Origin: Baylisascaris procyonis | Taxonomy: Eukaryota > Nematoda > Chromadorea > Rhabditida > Ascarididae | Direction: 5' to 3' | DNA length: 64,000 nt | NCBI GenBank assembly: GCA_037389465.1 | Contig: JAZARR010000179.1 | Coordinates: forward strand, 6,048,501-6,112,500 | Shown: positions 29,601 through 43,200 of the stretch, in pieces | Numbering within the stretch: the stretch's first letter is position 1 | Layout of the letters: every line of letters begins with the position of its first letter | The notes under the pieces: generated by a model | Told to the model about the DNA's origin: nothing | The model's input: only the letters and a program-made list of their open reading frames with translations | Databases searched by the model: none | Program-made: the position numbers and the translations under genes

Positions 29601-30611
29601 TTGCGTTATTCGCCCTTATTTGGCCGGCGCCAACGGCGCCCGCGCCTAGACACGCTTTTTCGCCCTAGTTTGGCCGGCGCCGACGGCGCCCGCGCCCAGA
29701 CATGCTTTTTCGCCCTAACCTCGCCGGCGCCGACGGCGCCCGCGCCTAAAATTGCGTTATTCGCCCTTATTTGGCCGGCGCCCACGGCGCCCGCGCCTAG
29801 ATATGATTTTTCGGTCTAGTTTGGCCGGCGCCGATGGCGCCCGCGTCCAAAAGTGCTTTTTTCGCCCTAATTTGGCCGGCGCAGACGGCGCCCGCGCGTA
29901 GACATGCTTTTTTCGCCCTAATTTGGCCGGCGCCGACGGCGCCCGCGCCTAAAATTGCGTTGTTCGCCCTAATTTGGCCGGCGCCGACGGCGCCCGCGCC
30001 TAAACGTGCTTTTTTCGCCCTAATCTCGCCGGCGCCGACGGCGCCCGCGCCCAAAAGTGCTTTTTTCGCCCTAGTTTCGCCGGCGCCCACGGCGCCCGCG
30101 CCTAAACGTGCTTTTTTCGCCCTAATCTCGCCGGCGCCGACGGCGCCCGCGCCCAAAAGTGCTTTTTTCGCCCTAGTTTCGCCGGCGCTGACGGCGCCCG
30201 CGCGTAGACATGCTTTTTTCGCCCTAATTTGGCCGGCGCCGACGGCGCCCGCGCCTAAAATTGCGTTGTTCGCCCTAATTTGGCCGGCGCCGACGGCGCC
30301 CGCGCCTAGACACGCTTTTTTCGCCCTAGTTTGGCCGGCGCCGACGGCGCCCGCGCCTAGACATGCTTTTTCGCCCTAATCTCGCCGGCGCCGACGGCGC
30401 CCGCGCGTAGACATGCTTTTTTCGCCCTAATTTCGCCGGCGCCGACGGCGCCCGCGCCTAAAATTGCGTTATTCGCCCTTATTTGGCCGGCGCCCACGGC
30501 GCCCGCGCCTAGACATGATTTTTCGGCCTAATTTCGCCGGCGCCGATGGCGCCCGCGTCCAAAAGTGCTTTTTCCGCCCTAATTTGGCCGGCGCCGACGG
30601 CGCCCGCGCCT
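29601..30611. repeat. Higher-order satellite block, copy 2
   Basis: Nearly identical copy of the 27320-28330 block at an offset of 2,281 bp (about 45 monomers). Small differences, such as GGTCTAG versus GCCCTAG near 29,815 and GGCGCTGACGG near 30,187, show independent point mutations after duplication. Further right the offset between matching blocks falls to 2,026 bp (29045 against 31071), a change of 255 bp or five 51 bp monomers. Confidence 0.8.
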
Positions 30612-33600
30612 AAAATTGCGTTATTCGCCCTTATTTGGCCGGCGCCCACGGCGCCCGCGCCTAGACATGATTTTTCGGCCTAATTTCGCCGGCGCCGATG
30701 GCGCCCGCTTCCAAAAGTGCTTTTTCCGCCCTAATTTGGCCGGCGCCGACGGCGCCCGCGCGTAGACATGATTTTTCGCCCTAGTTTGGCCGGCGCCGAC
30801 GGCGCCCGCGCCTAGACATGACTTTTCGCCCTAATTTCGCCGACGCCGACGGCGCCCGCGCCTAAAATTGCGTTATTCGCCCTAATCTCGCCGGCGCCCA
30901 GGGCGCCCGCGCCCTAAAGTGCTTTTTTCGCCCTAGTTTGGCCGGCGCCGACGGCGCCCGCGCCTAGACATGCTTTTTCGCCCTAATCTCGCCGGCGCCG
31001 ACGGCGCCCGCGCGTAGACATGCTTTTTTCGCCCTAATTTCGCCGGCGCCGACGGCGCCGGCGCCTAAAATTGCGTTATTCGCCCTTATTTGGCCGGCGC
31101 CAACGGCGCCCGCGCCTAGACACGCTTTTTCGCTCTAATTCCGCCGGCGCCGACGGCGCCCGCGCCCAGACATGCTTTTTCGCCCTAACCTCGCCGGCGC
31201 CGACGGCGCCCGCGCGTAGACATGCTTTTTTCGCCCTAGTTTGGCCGGCGCCGACGGCGCCCGCGCCTAGACATGAATTTTCGCCCTAATTTCGCCGACG
31301 CCGACGGCGCCCGCGCCTAAACGTGCTTTTTTCGCCCTAATTTGGCCGGCGCCGACGGCGCCCGCGCCTAAAATTGCGTTATTCGCCCTTATTTGGCCGG
31401 CGCCCACGGCGCCCGCGCCTAAACGTGCTTTTTTCCCCCCAATCTCGCCGGCGCCGACGGCGCCCGCGCCCAAAAGTGCTTTTTTCGCCCTAGTTTCGCC
31501 GGCGCCGACGGCGCCCGCGCGTAGACATGCTTTTTTCGCCCTAATTTGGCCGGCGCCGATGGCGCCCGCGTCCAAAAGTGCTTTTTCCGCCCTAGTTTCG
31601 CCGGCGGCGACGGCGCCCGCGCCCAGACATGCTTTTTCGCCCTAATTTCGCCGGCGCCGACGGCGCCCGCGCGTAAACATGCTTTTTTCGCCCTAATTTG
31701 GCCGGCGCCGACGGCGCCCGCGCCTAAAATTGCGTTGTTCGCCCTAATTTGGCCGGCGCCGACGGCGCCCGCGCCTAGACACGCTTTTTCGCCCTAATTT
31801 GGCCGGCGCCCACGGCGCCCGCGCCTAAACGTGCTTTTTTCGCCCTAATCTCGCCGGCGCCCAGGGCGCCCGCGCCCTAAAGTGCTTTTTTCGCCCTAGT
31901 TTGGCCGGCGCCGACGGCGCCCGCGCCTAGACATGCTTTTTCGCCCTAATCTCGCCGGAGCCGACGGCGCCCGCGCGTAGACATGCTTTTTTCGCCCTAA
32001 TTTCGCCGGCGCCGACGGCGCCCGCGCCTAAAATTGCGTTATTCGCCCTTATTTGGCCGGCGCCCACGGCGCCCGCGCCTAGACATGATTTTTCGGCCTA
32101 ATTTCGCCGGCGCCGATGGCGCCCGCGTCCAAAAGTGCTTTTTTCGCCCTAATTTCGCCGGCGCCGACGGCGCCCGCGCCTAAAATTGCGTTATTCGCCC
32201 TTATTTGGCCGGCGCCAACGGCGCCCGCGCCTAGACACGCTTTTTCGCTCTAATTCCGCCGGCGCCGACGGCGCCCGCGCCCAGACATGCTTTTTCGCCC
32301 TAACCTCGCCGGCGCCGACGGCGCCCGCGCCTAGACATGCTTTTTTCGCCCTAGTTTGGCCGGCGCCGACGGCGCCCGCGCCTAGACATGACTTTTCGCC
32401 CTAATTTCGCCGACGCCAACGGCGCCCGCGCCTAAACGTGCTTTTTTCGCCCTAATTTGGCCGGCGCCGACGGCGCCCGCGCCTAAAATTGCGTTATTCG
32501 CCCTTATTTGGCCGGCGCCCACGGCGCCCGCGCCTAAACGTGCTTTTTTCGCCCTAATTTGGCCGGCGCCGACGCGCCCGCGCCTAGACACGCTTTTTCG
32601 CCCTAATTTGGCCGGCGCCCACGGCGCCCGCGCCTAAACGTGCTTTTTTCGCCCTAATCTCGCCGGCGCCCAGGGCGCCCGCGCGTAGACATGCTTTTTT
32701 CGCCCTAATTTCGCCGGCGCCGACGGCGCCCGCGCCTAAAATTGCGTTATTCGCCCTTATTTGGCCGGCGCCCACGGCGCCCGCGCCTAGACATGATTTT
32801 TCGGCCTAATTTCGCCGGCGCCGATGGCGCCCGCGTCCAAAAGTGCTTTTTCCGCCCTAATTTGGCCGGCGCCGACGGCGCCCGCGCCTAGGCATGACCT
32901 TTCGCCCTAATTTCGCCGACGCCGACGGCGCCCGCGCCTAAACGTGCTTTTTTCGCCCTAATTTGGCCGGCGCAGACGGCGCCCGCGCCTAAAATTGCGT
33001 TATTCGCCCTTTTTGGCCGGCGCCCACGGCGCCCGCGCCTAAACGTGCTTTTTTCGCCCTAATCTCGCCGGCGCCGACGGCGCCCGCGCCCAAAAGTGCT
33101 TTTTTCGCCCTAGTTTCGCCGGCGCCGACGGCGCCCGCGCGTAGACATGCTTTTTTCGCCCTAATTTGGCCGGCGCCGACGGCGCCCGCGCCTAAAATTG
33201 CGTTGTTCGCCCTAATTTGGCCGGCGCCGACGGCGCCCGCGCCTAGACACGCTTTTTTCGCCCTAGTTTGGCCGGCGCCGACGGCGCCCGCGCCTAGACA
33301 TGCTTTTTCGCCCTAATCTCGCCGGCGCCGACGGCGCCCGCGCGTAGACATGCTTTTTTCGCCCTAATTTCGCCGGCGCCGACGGCGCCCGCGCCTAAAA
33401 TTGCGTTATTCGCCCTTATTTGGCCCGCGCCCACGGCGCCCGCGCCTAGACATGATTTTTCGGCCTAATTTCGCCGGCGCCGATGGCGCCCGCGTCCAAA
33501 AGTGCTTTTTCCGCCCTAATTTGGCCGGCGCCGACGGCGCCCGCGCCTAAAATTGCGTTATTCGCCCTTATTTGGCCGGCGCCCACGGCGCCCGCGCCTA

Positions 33601-34008
33601 GACATGATTTTTCGGCCTAATTTCGCCGGCGCCGATGGCGCCCGCGTCCAAAAGTGCTTTTTCCGCCCTAATTTGGCCGGCGCCGACGGCGCCCGCGCGT
33701 AGACATGCTTTTTTCGCCCTAGTTTGGCCGGCGCCGACGGCGCCCGCGCCTAGACATGACTTTTCGCCCTAATTTGGCCGGCGCCCACGGCGCCCGCGCC
33801 TAAACGTGCTTTTTTCGCCCTAATCTCGCCGGCGCCCAGGGCGCCCGCGCCCTAAAGTGCTTTTTTCGCCCTAGTTTGGCCGGCGCCGACGGCGCCCGCG
33901 CCTAGACATGCTTTTTCGCCCTAATCTCGCCGGCGCCGACGGCGCCAGCGCGTAGACATGCTTTTTTCGCCCTAATTTCGCCGGCGCCGACGGCGCCCGC
34001 GCCTAAAA

Positions 34009-34480
34009 TTGCGTTATTCCCCCTTATTTGGCCGGCGCCCACGGCGCCCGCGCCTAGACATGATTTTTCGGCCTAATTTCGCCGGCGCCGATGGCGCCCG
34101 CGTCCAAAAGTGCTTTTTCCGCCCTAATTTGGCCGGCGCCGACGGCGCCCGCGCCCAGACATGCTTTTTCGCCCTAATCTCGCCGGCGCCGACGGCGCCC
34201 GCGCGCAGACATGCTTTTTTCGCCCTAATTTCGCCGGCGCCGACGGCGCCCGCGCCTAAAATTGCGTTATTCGCCCTTATTTGGCCGGCGCCAACGGCGC
34301 CCGCGCCTAGACACGCTTTTTCGCTCTAATTCCGCCGGCGCCGACGGCGCCCGCGCCCAGACATGCTTTTTCGCCCTAACCTCGCCGGCGCCGACGGCGC
34401 CCGCGCGTAGACATGCTTTTTTCGCCCTAGTTTGGCCGGCGCCGACGGCGCCCGCGCCTAGACATGACTTTTCGCCCTAA
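34009..34480. repeat. Higher-order satellite block, second family, copy 1
   Basis: A monomer series running through a CATGATTTTTCGGCC unit, a GATGGCGCC core, a CGCGCAGACATGC unit and the CTAACCTC unit. The same series recurs at 36188-36659 (offset 2,179 bp, about 43 monomers), and its first part recurs at 41908. The copy here has a TTATTCCCCC change near 34,017 that is absent from the other two. Confidence 0.75.
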
Positions 34481-36187
34481 TTTCGCCGACGCCAACGGCG
34501 CCCGCGCCTAAACGTGCTTTTTTCGCCCTAATTTTGCCGGCGCCGACGGCGCCCGCGCCTAAAATTGCGTTATTCGCCCTTATTTGGCCGGCGCCCACGG
34601 CGCCCGCGCCTAAACGTGCTTTTTTCGCCCTAATTTGGCCGGCGCCGACGGCGCCCGCGCCTAGACACGCTTTTTCGCCCTAATTTGGCCGGCGCCCACG
34701 GCGCCCGCGCCTAAACGTGCTTTTTTCGCCCTAATCTCGCCGGCGCCCAGGGCGCCCGCGCGTAGACATGCTTTTTTCGCCCTAATTTCGCCGGCGCCGA
34801 CGGCGCCCGCGCCTAAAATTGCGTTATTCGCCCTTATTTGGCCGGCGCCCACGGCGCCCGCGCCTAGACATGATTTTTCGGCCTAATTTCGCCGGCGCCG
34901 ATGGCGCCCGCGTCCAAAAGTGCTTTTTCCGCCCTAATTTGGCCGGCGCCGACGGCGCCCGCGCCTAGGCATGACCTTTCGCCCTAATTTCGCCGACGCC
35001 GACGGCGCCCGCGCCTAAACGTGCTTTTTTCGCCCTAATTTGGCCGGCGCAGACGGCGCCCGCGCCTAAAATTGCGTTATTCGCCCTTATTTGGCCGGCG
35101 CCCACGGCGCCCGCGCCTAAACGTGCTTTTTTCGCCCTAATCTCGCCGGCGCCGACGGCGCCCGCGCCCAAAAGTGCTTTTTTCGCCCTAGTTTCGCCGG
35201 CGCCGACGGCGCCCGCGCGTAGACATGCTTTTTTCGCCCTAATTTGGCCGGCGCCGACGGCGCCCGCGCCTAAAATTGCGTTGTTCGCCCTAATTTGGCC
35301 GGCGCCGACGGCGCCCGCGCCTAGACACGCTTTTTTCGCCCTAGTTTGGCCGGCGCCGACGGCGCCCGCGCCTAGACATGCTTTTTCGCCCTAATCTCGC
35401 CGGCGCCGACGGCGCCCGCGCGTAGACATGCTTTTTTCGCCCTAATTTCGCCGGCGCCGACGGCGCCCGCGCCTAAAATTGCGTTATTCGCCCTTATTTG
35501 GCCCGCGCCCACGGCGCCCGCGCCTAGACATGATTTTTCGGCCTAATTTCGCCGGCGCCGATGGCGCCCGCGTCCAAAAGTGCTTTTTCCGCCCTAATTT
35601 GGCCGGCGCCGACGGCGCCCGCGCCTAAAATTGCGTTATTCGCCCTTATTTGGCCGGCGCCCACGGCGCCCGCGCCCAGACATGATTTTTCGGCGTAATT
35701 TCGCCGGCGCCCATGGCGCCCGCGTCCAAAAGTGCTTTTTCCGCCCTAATTTGGCCGGCGCCGACGGCGCCCGCGCCCAAACATGCTTTTTCGCCCTAAT
35801 TTCGCCGGCGCCGACGGCGCCCGCGCGTAAACATGCTTTTTTCGCCCTAATTTGGCCGGCGCCGACGGCGCCCGCGCCTAAAATTGCGTTGTTCGCCCTA
35901 ATTTGGCCGGCGCCGACGGCGCCCGCGCCTAGACACGCTTTTTCGCCCTAATTTGGCCGGCGCCCACGGCGCCCGCGCCTAAACGTGCTTTTTTCGCCCT
36001 AATCTCGCCGGCGCCCAGGGCGCCCGCGCCCTAAAGTGCTTTTTTCGCCCTAGTTTGGCCGGCGCCGACGGCGCCCGCGCCTAGACATGCTTTTTCGCCC
36101 TAATCTCGCCGGCGCCGACGGCGCCCGCGCGTAGACATGCTTTTTTCGCCCTAATTTCGCCGGCGCCGACGGCGCCCGCGCCTAAAA

Positions 36188-36659
36188 TTGCGTTATTCGC
36201 CCTTATTTGGCCGGCGCCCACGGCGCCCGCGCCTAGACATGATTTTTCGGCCTAATTTCGCCGGCGCCGATGGCGCCCGCGTCCAAAAGTGCTTTTTCCG
36301 CCCTAATTTGGCCGGCGCCGACGGCGCCCGCGCCCAGACATGCTTTTTCGCCCTAATCTCGCCGGCGCCGACGGCGCCCGCGCGCAGACATGCTTTTTTC
36401 GCCCTAATTTCGCCGGCGCCGACGGCGCCCGCGCCTAAAATTGCGTTATTCGCCCTTATTTGGCCGGCGCCAACGGCGCCCGCGCCTAGACACGCTTTTT
36501 CGCTCTAATTCCGCCGGCGCCGACGGCGCCCGCGCCCAGACATGCTTTTTCGCCCTAACCTCGCCGGCGCCGACGGCGCCCGCGCGTAGACATGCTTTTT
36601 TCGCCCTAGTTTGGCCGGCGCCGACGGCGCCCGCGCCTAGACATGACTTTTCGCCCTAA
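36188..36659. repeat. Higher-order satellite block, second family, copy 2
   Basis: Copy of the 34009-34480 series at an offset of 2,179 bp. Apart from single-base changes the order of monomer subtypes is the same. The left part is shared with 41908-42120, after which that third copy switches to a CCCAGGGCGCC core monomer. Confidence 0.75.
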
Positions 36660-36884
36660 TTTCGCCGACGCCGACGGCGCCCGCGCCTAAACGTGCTTTT
36701 TTCGCCCTAATTTGGCCGGCGCCGACGGCGCCCTCGCCTAAAATTGCGTTATTCGCCCTTATTTGGCCGGCGCCCACGGCGCCCGCGCCTAAACGTGCTT
36801 TTTTCGCCCTAATCTCGCCGGCGCCGACGGCGCCCGCGCCCAAAAGTGCTTTTTTCGCCCTAGTTTCGCCGGCGCCGACGGCGC

Positions 36885-36987
36885 CCGCGCGTAGACATGC
36901 TTTTTTCGCCTTAATTTGGCCGGCGCCGATGGCGCCCGCGCGTAGACATGCTTTTTTCGCCTTAATTTGGCCGGCGCCGATGGCGCC
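36885..36987. repeat. Recent tandem duplication of one satellite monomer
   Basis: Two consecutive monomers share the same rare combination of variants: a CGCGTAGACATG head, CGCCTTAATTTGG instead of CGCCCTAATTTGG, and a GATGGCGCC core. Sharing of two private changes by adjacent monomers points to a single-monomer duplication that happened recently relative to the rest of the array. The same variant monomer appears again near 37,141, 37,245 and 37,800, inside local copies of the surrounding units. Confidence 0.75.
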
Positions 36988-39425
36988 CGCGTCCAAAAGT
37001 GCTTTTTCCGCCCTAGTTTCGCCGGCGCCGACGGCGCCCGCGCCTAGACACGCTTTTTCGCCCTAACTTCGCCGGCGCCGACGGCGCCCGCGCCCAGACA
37101 TGCTTTTTCGCTCTAATTTGGCCGGCGCCGACGGCGCCCGCGCGTAGACATGCTTTTTTCGCCTTAATTTGGCCGGCGCCGATGGCGCCCGCGCCTAGAC
37201 ACGCTTTTTCGCCCTAGTTTCGCCGGCGCCGACGGCGCCCGCGCGTAGACATGCTTTTTTCGCCTTAATTTGGCCGGCGCCGATGGCGCCCGCGTCCAAA
37301 AGTGCTTTTTCCGCCCTAGTTTCGCCGGCGCCGACGGCGCCCGCGCCTAGACACGCTTTTTCGCCCTAACTTCGCCGGCGCCGACGGCGCCCGCGCCCAG
37401 ACATGCTTTTTCGCTCTAATTTGGCCGGCGCCGACGGCGCCCGCGCCTAAAATTGCGTTATTCGCCCCGATTTCGCCGGCGCCGACGGCGCCCGCGCCCA
37501 GACATGCTTTTTCGCCCTAATTTCGCCGGCGCCGACGGCGCCCGCGCCCAAAAGTGCTTTTTTCGCCCTAGTTTCGCCGGCGCCGACGGCGCCCGCGCGT
37601 AGACATGCTTTTTTCGCCCTAATTTGGCCGGCGCCGACGGCGCCCGCGCCTAAAATTGCGTTGTTCGCCCTAATTTGGCCGGCGCCGACGGCGCCCGCGC
37701 CTAGACACGCTTTTTCGCCCTAATTTGGCCGGCGCCCACGGCGCCCGCGCCTAGACATGATTTTTCGGCCTAATTTCGCCGGCGCCGATGGCGCCCGCGC
37801 GTAGACATGCTTTTTTCGCCTTAATTTGGCCGGCGCCGACGGCGCCCGCGCCTAGACACGCTTTTTCGCCCTAGTTTCGCCGGCGCCGACGGCGCCCGCG
37901 CCCAGACATGCTTTTTCGCTCTAATTTGGCCGGCGCCGACGGCGCCCGCGCCTAAAATTGCGTTATTCGCCCCGATTTCGCCGGCGCCGACGGCGCCCGC
38001 GCCCAGACATGCTTTTTCGCCCTAATTTCGCCGGCGCCGACGGCGCCCGCGCCCAAAAGTGCTTTTTTCGCCCTAGTTTCGCCGGCGCCGACGGCGCCCG
38101 CGCGTAGACATGCTTTTTTCGCCCTAATTTGGCCGGCGCCGACGGCGCCCGCGCCTAAAATTGCGTTGTTCGCCCTAATTTGGCCGGCGCCGACGGCGCC
38201 CGCGCCTAGACACGCTTTTTCGCCCTAATTTGGCCGGCGCCCACGGCGCCCGCGCCTAGACATGATTTTTCGGCCTAATTTCGCCGGCGCCGATGGCGCC
38301 CGCGTCCAAAAGTGCTTTTTCCGCCCTAATTTGGCCGGCGCCGACGGCGCCCGCGCCCAGACATGCTTTTTCGCCCTAATCTCGCCGGCGCCGACGGCGC
38401 CCGCGCGCAGACATGCTTTTTTCGCCCTAATTTCGCCGGCGCCGACGGCGCCCGCGCCTAAAATTGCGTTATTCGCCCTAATCTCGCCGGCGCCCAGGGC
38501 GCCCGCGCCCTAAAGTGCTTTTTTCGCCCTAGTTTGGCCGGCGCCGACGGCGCCCGCGCCTAGACATGCTTTTTCGCCCTAATCTCGCCGGCGCCGACGG
38601 CGCCCGCGCGTAGACATGCTTTTTTCGCCCTAGTTTCGCCGGCGCCGACGGCGCCGGCGCCTAAAATTGCGTTATTCGCCCTTATTTGGCCGGCGCCAAC
38701 GGCGCCCGCGCCTAGACACGCTTTTTCGCTCTAATTCCGCCGGCGCCGACGGCGCCCGCGTCTAAACGTGCTTTTTTCGCCCTAATCTCGCCGGCGCCCA
38801 GGGCGCCCGCGCCCTAAAGTGCTTTTTTCGCCCTAGTTTGGCCGGCGCCTACGGCGCCCGCGCCTAGACATGCTTTTTCGCCCTAATCTCGCCGGCGCCG
38901 ACGGCGCCCGCGCGTAGACATGCTTTTTTCGCCCTAATCTCGCCGGCGCCGACGGCGCCCACGCCCAAAATTGCGTTATTCGCCCTTATTTGGCCGGCGC
39001 CAACGGCGCCCGCGCCTAGACACGCTTTTTCGCTCTAATTCCGCCGGCGCCGACGGCGCCCGCGCCCAAAATTGCTTTTTTCGCCCTAGTTTCGCCGGCG
39101 CCGACGGCGCCCGCGACTAGACATGATTTTTCGGCCTAATTTCGCCGGCGCCGATGGCGCCCGCGTCCAAAAGTGCTTTTTCCGCCCTAATTTGGCCGGC
39201 GCCGACGGCGCCCGCGCCCAGACATGCTTTTTCGCCCTAATTTCGCCGGCGCCAACGGCGCCCGCGTCCAAAAGTGCTTTTTCCGCCCTAATTTGGCCGG
39301 CGCCCACGGCGCCCGCGCCTAGACACGCTTTTTCGCCCTAGTTTGGCCGGCGCCGACGGCGCCCGCGCGTAGAGATGCTTTTTTCGCCCTAATTTCGCCG
39401 GCGCCGACGGCGCCCGCGCCTAAAA

Positions 39426-40204
39426 TTGCGTTATTCGCCCTTATTTGGCCGGCGCCAACGGCGCCCGCGCCTAGACACGCTTTTTCGCTCTAATTCCGCC
39501 GGCGCCGACGGCGCCCGCGCCCAGACATGCTTTTTCGCCCTAACCTCGCCGGCGCCGACGGCGCCCGCGCCTAAAATTGCGTTATTCGCCCTTATTTGGC
39601 CGGCGCCCACGGCGCCCGCGCCTAGATATGATTTTTCGGCCTAATTTCGCCGGCGCCGATGGCGCCCGCGTCCAAAAGTGCTTTTTCCGCCCTAATTTGG
39701 CCGGCGCCGACGGCGCCCGCGCCTAAAATTGCGTTGTTCGCCCTAATTTGGCCGGCGCCGACGGCGCCCGCGCGTAGACATGCTTTTTTCTCCCTAGTTT
39801 GGCCGGCGCCGATGGCGCCCGCGTCCAAAAGTGCTTTTTTCGCCCTAATTTGGCCGGCGCAGACGGCGCCCGCGCCTAAAATTGCGTTATTCGCCCTTAT
39901 TTGGCCGGCGCCCACGGCGCCCGCGCCTAAACGTGCTTTTTTCGCCCTAATCTCGCCGGCGCCGACGGCGCCCGCGCCCAAAAGTGCTTTTTTCGCCCTA
40001 GTTTCGAAGGCGCCGACGGCGCCCGCGCGTAGACATGCTTTTTTCGCCCTAATTTGGCCGGCACCGACGGCGCCCGCGCCTAAAATTGCGTTGTTCGCCC
40101 TAATTTGGCCGGCGCCGACGGCGCCCGCGCCTAGACACGCTTTTTTCGCCCTAGTTTGGCCGGCGCCGACGGCGCCCGCGCCTAGACATGCTTTTTCGCC
40201 CTAA
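39426..40204. repeat. Higher-order satellite block, diverged copy 3
   Basis: Third copy of the 27320 block, 12,106 bp to its right. The first and last few monomers agree in order, while the middle has rearranged monomers and private mutations: TTTTTTCTCCC near 39,787, TTTCGAAGGCG near 40,003 and CCGGCACCGACGG near 40,061. It is a partly rearranged relative of the two leftward copies. Confidence 0.7.
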
Positions 40205-43200
40205 TCTCGCCGGCGCCGACGGCGCCCGCGCGTAGACATGCTTTTTTCGCCCTAATTTCGCCGGCGCCGACGGCGCCGGGCCTAAAATTGCGTTATTCGC
40301 CCTTATTTGGCCGGCGCCCACGGCGCCCGCGCCTAGACATGATTTTTCGGCCTAATTTCGCCGGCGCCGATGGCGCCCGCGTCCAAAAGTGCTTTTTCCG
40401 CCCTAATTTGGCCGGCGCCGACGGCGCCCGCGCCTAAAATTGCGTTATTCGCCCTTATTTGGCCGGCGCCCACGGCGCCCGCGCCTAGACATGATTTTTC
40501 GGCCTAATTTCGCCGGCGCCGATGGCGCCCGCGTCCAAAAGTGCTTTTTCCGCCCTAATTTGGCCGGCGCCGACGGCGCCCGCGCGTAGACATGCTTTTT
40601 TCGCCCTAGTTTGGCCGGCGCCGACGGCGCCCGCGCCTAGACATGACTTTTCGCCCTAATTTCGCCGACGCCGACGGCGCCCGCGCCTAAAATTGCGTTA
40701 TTCGCCCTAATCTCGCCGGCGCCCAGGGCGCCCGCGCCCTAAAGTGCTTTTTTCGCCCTAGTTTGGCCGGCGCCGACGGCGCCCGCGCCTAGACATGCTT
40801 TTTCGCCCTAATCTCGCCGGCGCCGACGGCGCCCGCGCGTAGACATGCTTTTTTCGCCCTAATTTCGCCGGCGCCGACGGCGCCGGCGCCTAAAATTGCG
40901 TTATTCGCCCTTATTTGGCCGGCGCCAACGGCGCCCGCGCCTAGACACGCTTTTTCGCTCTAATTCCGCCGGCGCCGACGGCGCCCGCGCCCAGACATGC
41001 TTTTTCGCCCTAACCTCGCCGGCGCCGACGGCGCCCGCGCGTAGACATGCTTTTTTCGCCCTAGTTTGGCCGGCGCCGACGGCGCCCGCGCCTAGACATG
41101 ACTTTTCGCCCTAATTTCGCCGACGCCGACGGCGCCCGCGCCTAAACGTGCTTTTTTCGCCCTAATTTGGCCGGCGCCGACGGCGCCCGCGCCTAAAATT
41201 GCGTTATTCGCCCTTATTTGGCCGGCGCCCACGGCGCCCGCGCCTAAACGTGCTTTTTTCGCCCTAATCTCGCCGGCGCCGACGGCGCCCGCGCCCAAAA
41301 GTGCTTTTTCCGCCCTAGTTTCGCCGGCGCCGACGGCGCCCGCGCCTAGACACGCTTTTTCGCCCTAATTTCGCCGGCGCCGACGGCGCCCGCGCCCAGA
41401 CATGCTTTTTCGCTCTAATTTGGCCGGCGCCGACGGCGCCCGCGCCTAGACATGCTTTTTCGCCCTAATCTCGCCGGCGCCGACGGCGCCCGCGCGTAGA
41501 CATGCTTTTTTCGCCCTAATTTCGCCGGCGCCGACGGCGCCCGCGCCTAAAATTGCGTTATTCGCCCTTATTTGGCCGGCGCCGACGGCGCCCGCGCCTA
41601 AAATTGCGTTGTTCGCCCTAATTTGGCCGGCGCCGACGGCGCCCGCGCCTAGACACGCTTTTTCGCCCTAATTTGGCCGGCGCCCACGGCGCCCGCGCCT
41701 AAACGTGCTTTTTTCGCCCTAATCTCGCCGGCGCCCAGGGCGCCCGCGCCCTAAAGTGCTTTTTTCGCCCTAGTTTGGCCGGCGCCGACGGCGCCCGCGC
41801 CTAGACATGCTTTTTCGCCCTAATCTCGCCGGCGCCGACGGCGCCCGCGCGTAGACATGCTTTTTTCGCCCTAATTTCGCCGGCGCCGACGGCGCCCGCG
41901 CCTAAAATTGCGTTATTCGCCCTTATTTGGCCGGCGCCCACGGCGCCCGCGCCTAGACATGATTTTTCGGCCTAATTTCGCCGGCGCCGATGGCGCCCGC
42001 GTCCAAAAGTGCTTTTTCCGCCCTAATTTGGCCGGCGCCGACGGCGCCCGCGCCCAGACATGCTTTTTCGCCCTAATCTCGCCGGCGCCGACGGCGCCCG
42101 CGCGCAGACATGCTTTTTTCGCCCTAATTTCGCCGGCGCCGACGGCGCCCGCGCCTAAAATTGCGTTATTCGCCCTAATCTCGCCGGCGCCCAGGGCGCC
42201 CGCGCCCTAAAGTGCTTTTTTCGCCCTAGTTTGGCCGGCGCCGACGGCGCCCGCGCCTAGACATGCTTTTTCGCCCTAATCTCGCCGGCGCCGACGGCGC
42301 CCGCGCGTAGACATGCTTTTTTCGCCCTAATTTCGCCGGCGCCGACGGCGCCGGCGCCTAAAATTGCGTTATTCGCCCTTATTTGGCCGGCGCCAACGGC
42401 GCCCGCGCCTAGACACGCTTTTTCGCTCTAATTCCGCCGGCGCCGACGGCGCCCGCGCCCAGACATGCTTTTTCGCCCTAACCTCGCCGGCGCCGACGGC
42501 GCCCGCGCGTAGACATGCTTTTTTCGCCCTAGTTTGGCCGGCGCCGACGGCGCCCGCGCCTAGACATGACTTTTCGCCCTAATTTCGCAGACGCCAACGG
42601 CGCCCGCGCCTAAACGTGCTTTTTTCGCCCTAATTTGGCCGGCGCCGACGGCGCCCGCGCCTAAAATTGCGTTATTCGCCCTTATTTGGCCGGCGCCCAC
42701 GGCGCCCGCGCCTAAACGTGCTTTTTTCACCCTAATCTCGCCGGCGCCGACGGCGCCCGCGCCCAAAAGTGCTTTTTTCGCCCTAATTTGGCCGGCGCCG
42801 ACGGCGCCCGCGCCTAAAATTGCGTTATTCGCCCTTATTTCGCCGGCGCCCACGGCGCCCGCGCCTAAACGTGCTTTTTTCACCCTAGTTTCGCCGGCGC
42901 CGACGGCGCCCGCGCGTAGACATGCTTTTTTCGCCCTAATTTGGCCGGCGCCGATGGCGCCCGCGTCCAAAAGTGCTTTTTCCGCCCTAGTTTCGCCGGC
43001 GCCGACGGCGCCCGCGCCTAGACACGCTTTTTCGCCCTAATTTCGCCGGCGCCGACGGCGCCCGCGCCCAGACATGCTTTTTCGCTCTAATTTGGCCGGC
43101 GCCGACGGCGCCCGCGCGCAGACATGCTTTTTTCGCCCTAATTTCGCCGGCGCCGACGGCGCCCGCGCCTAAAATTGCGTTATTCGCCCTAATCTCGCCG

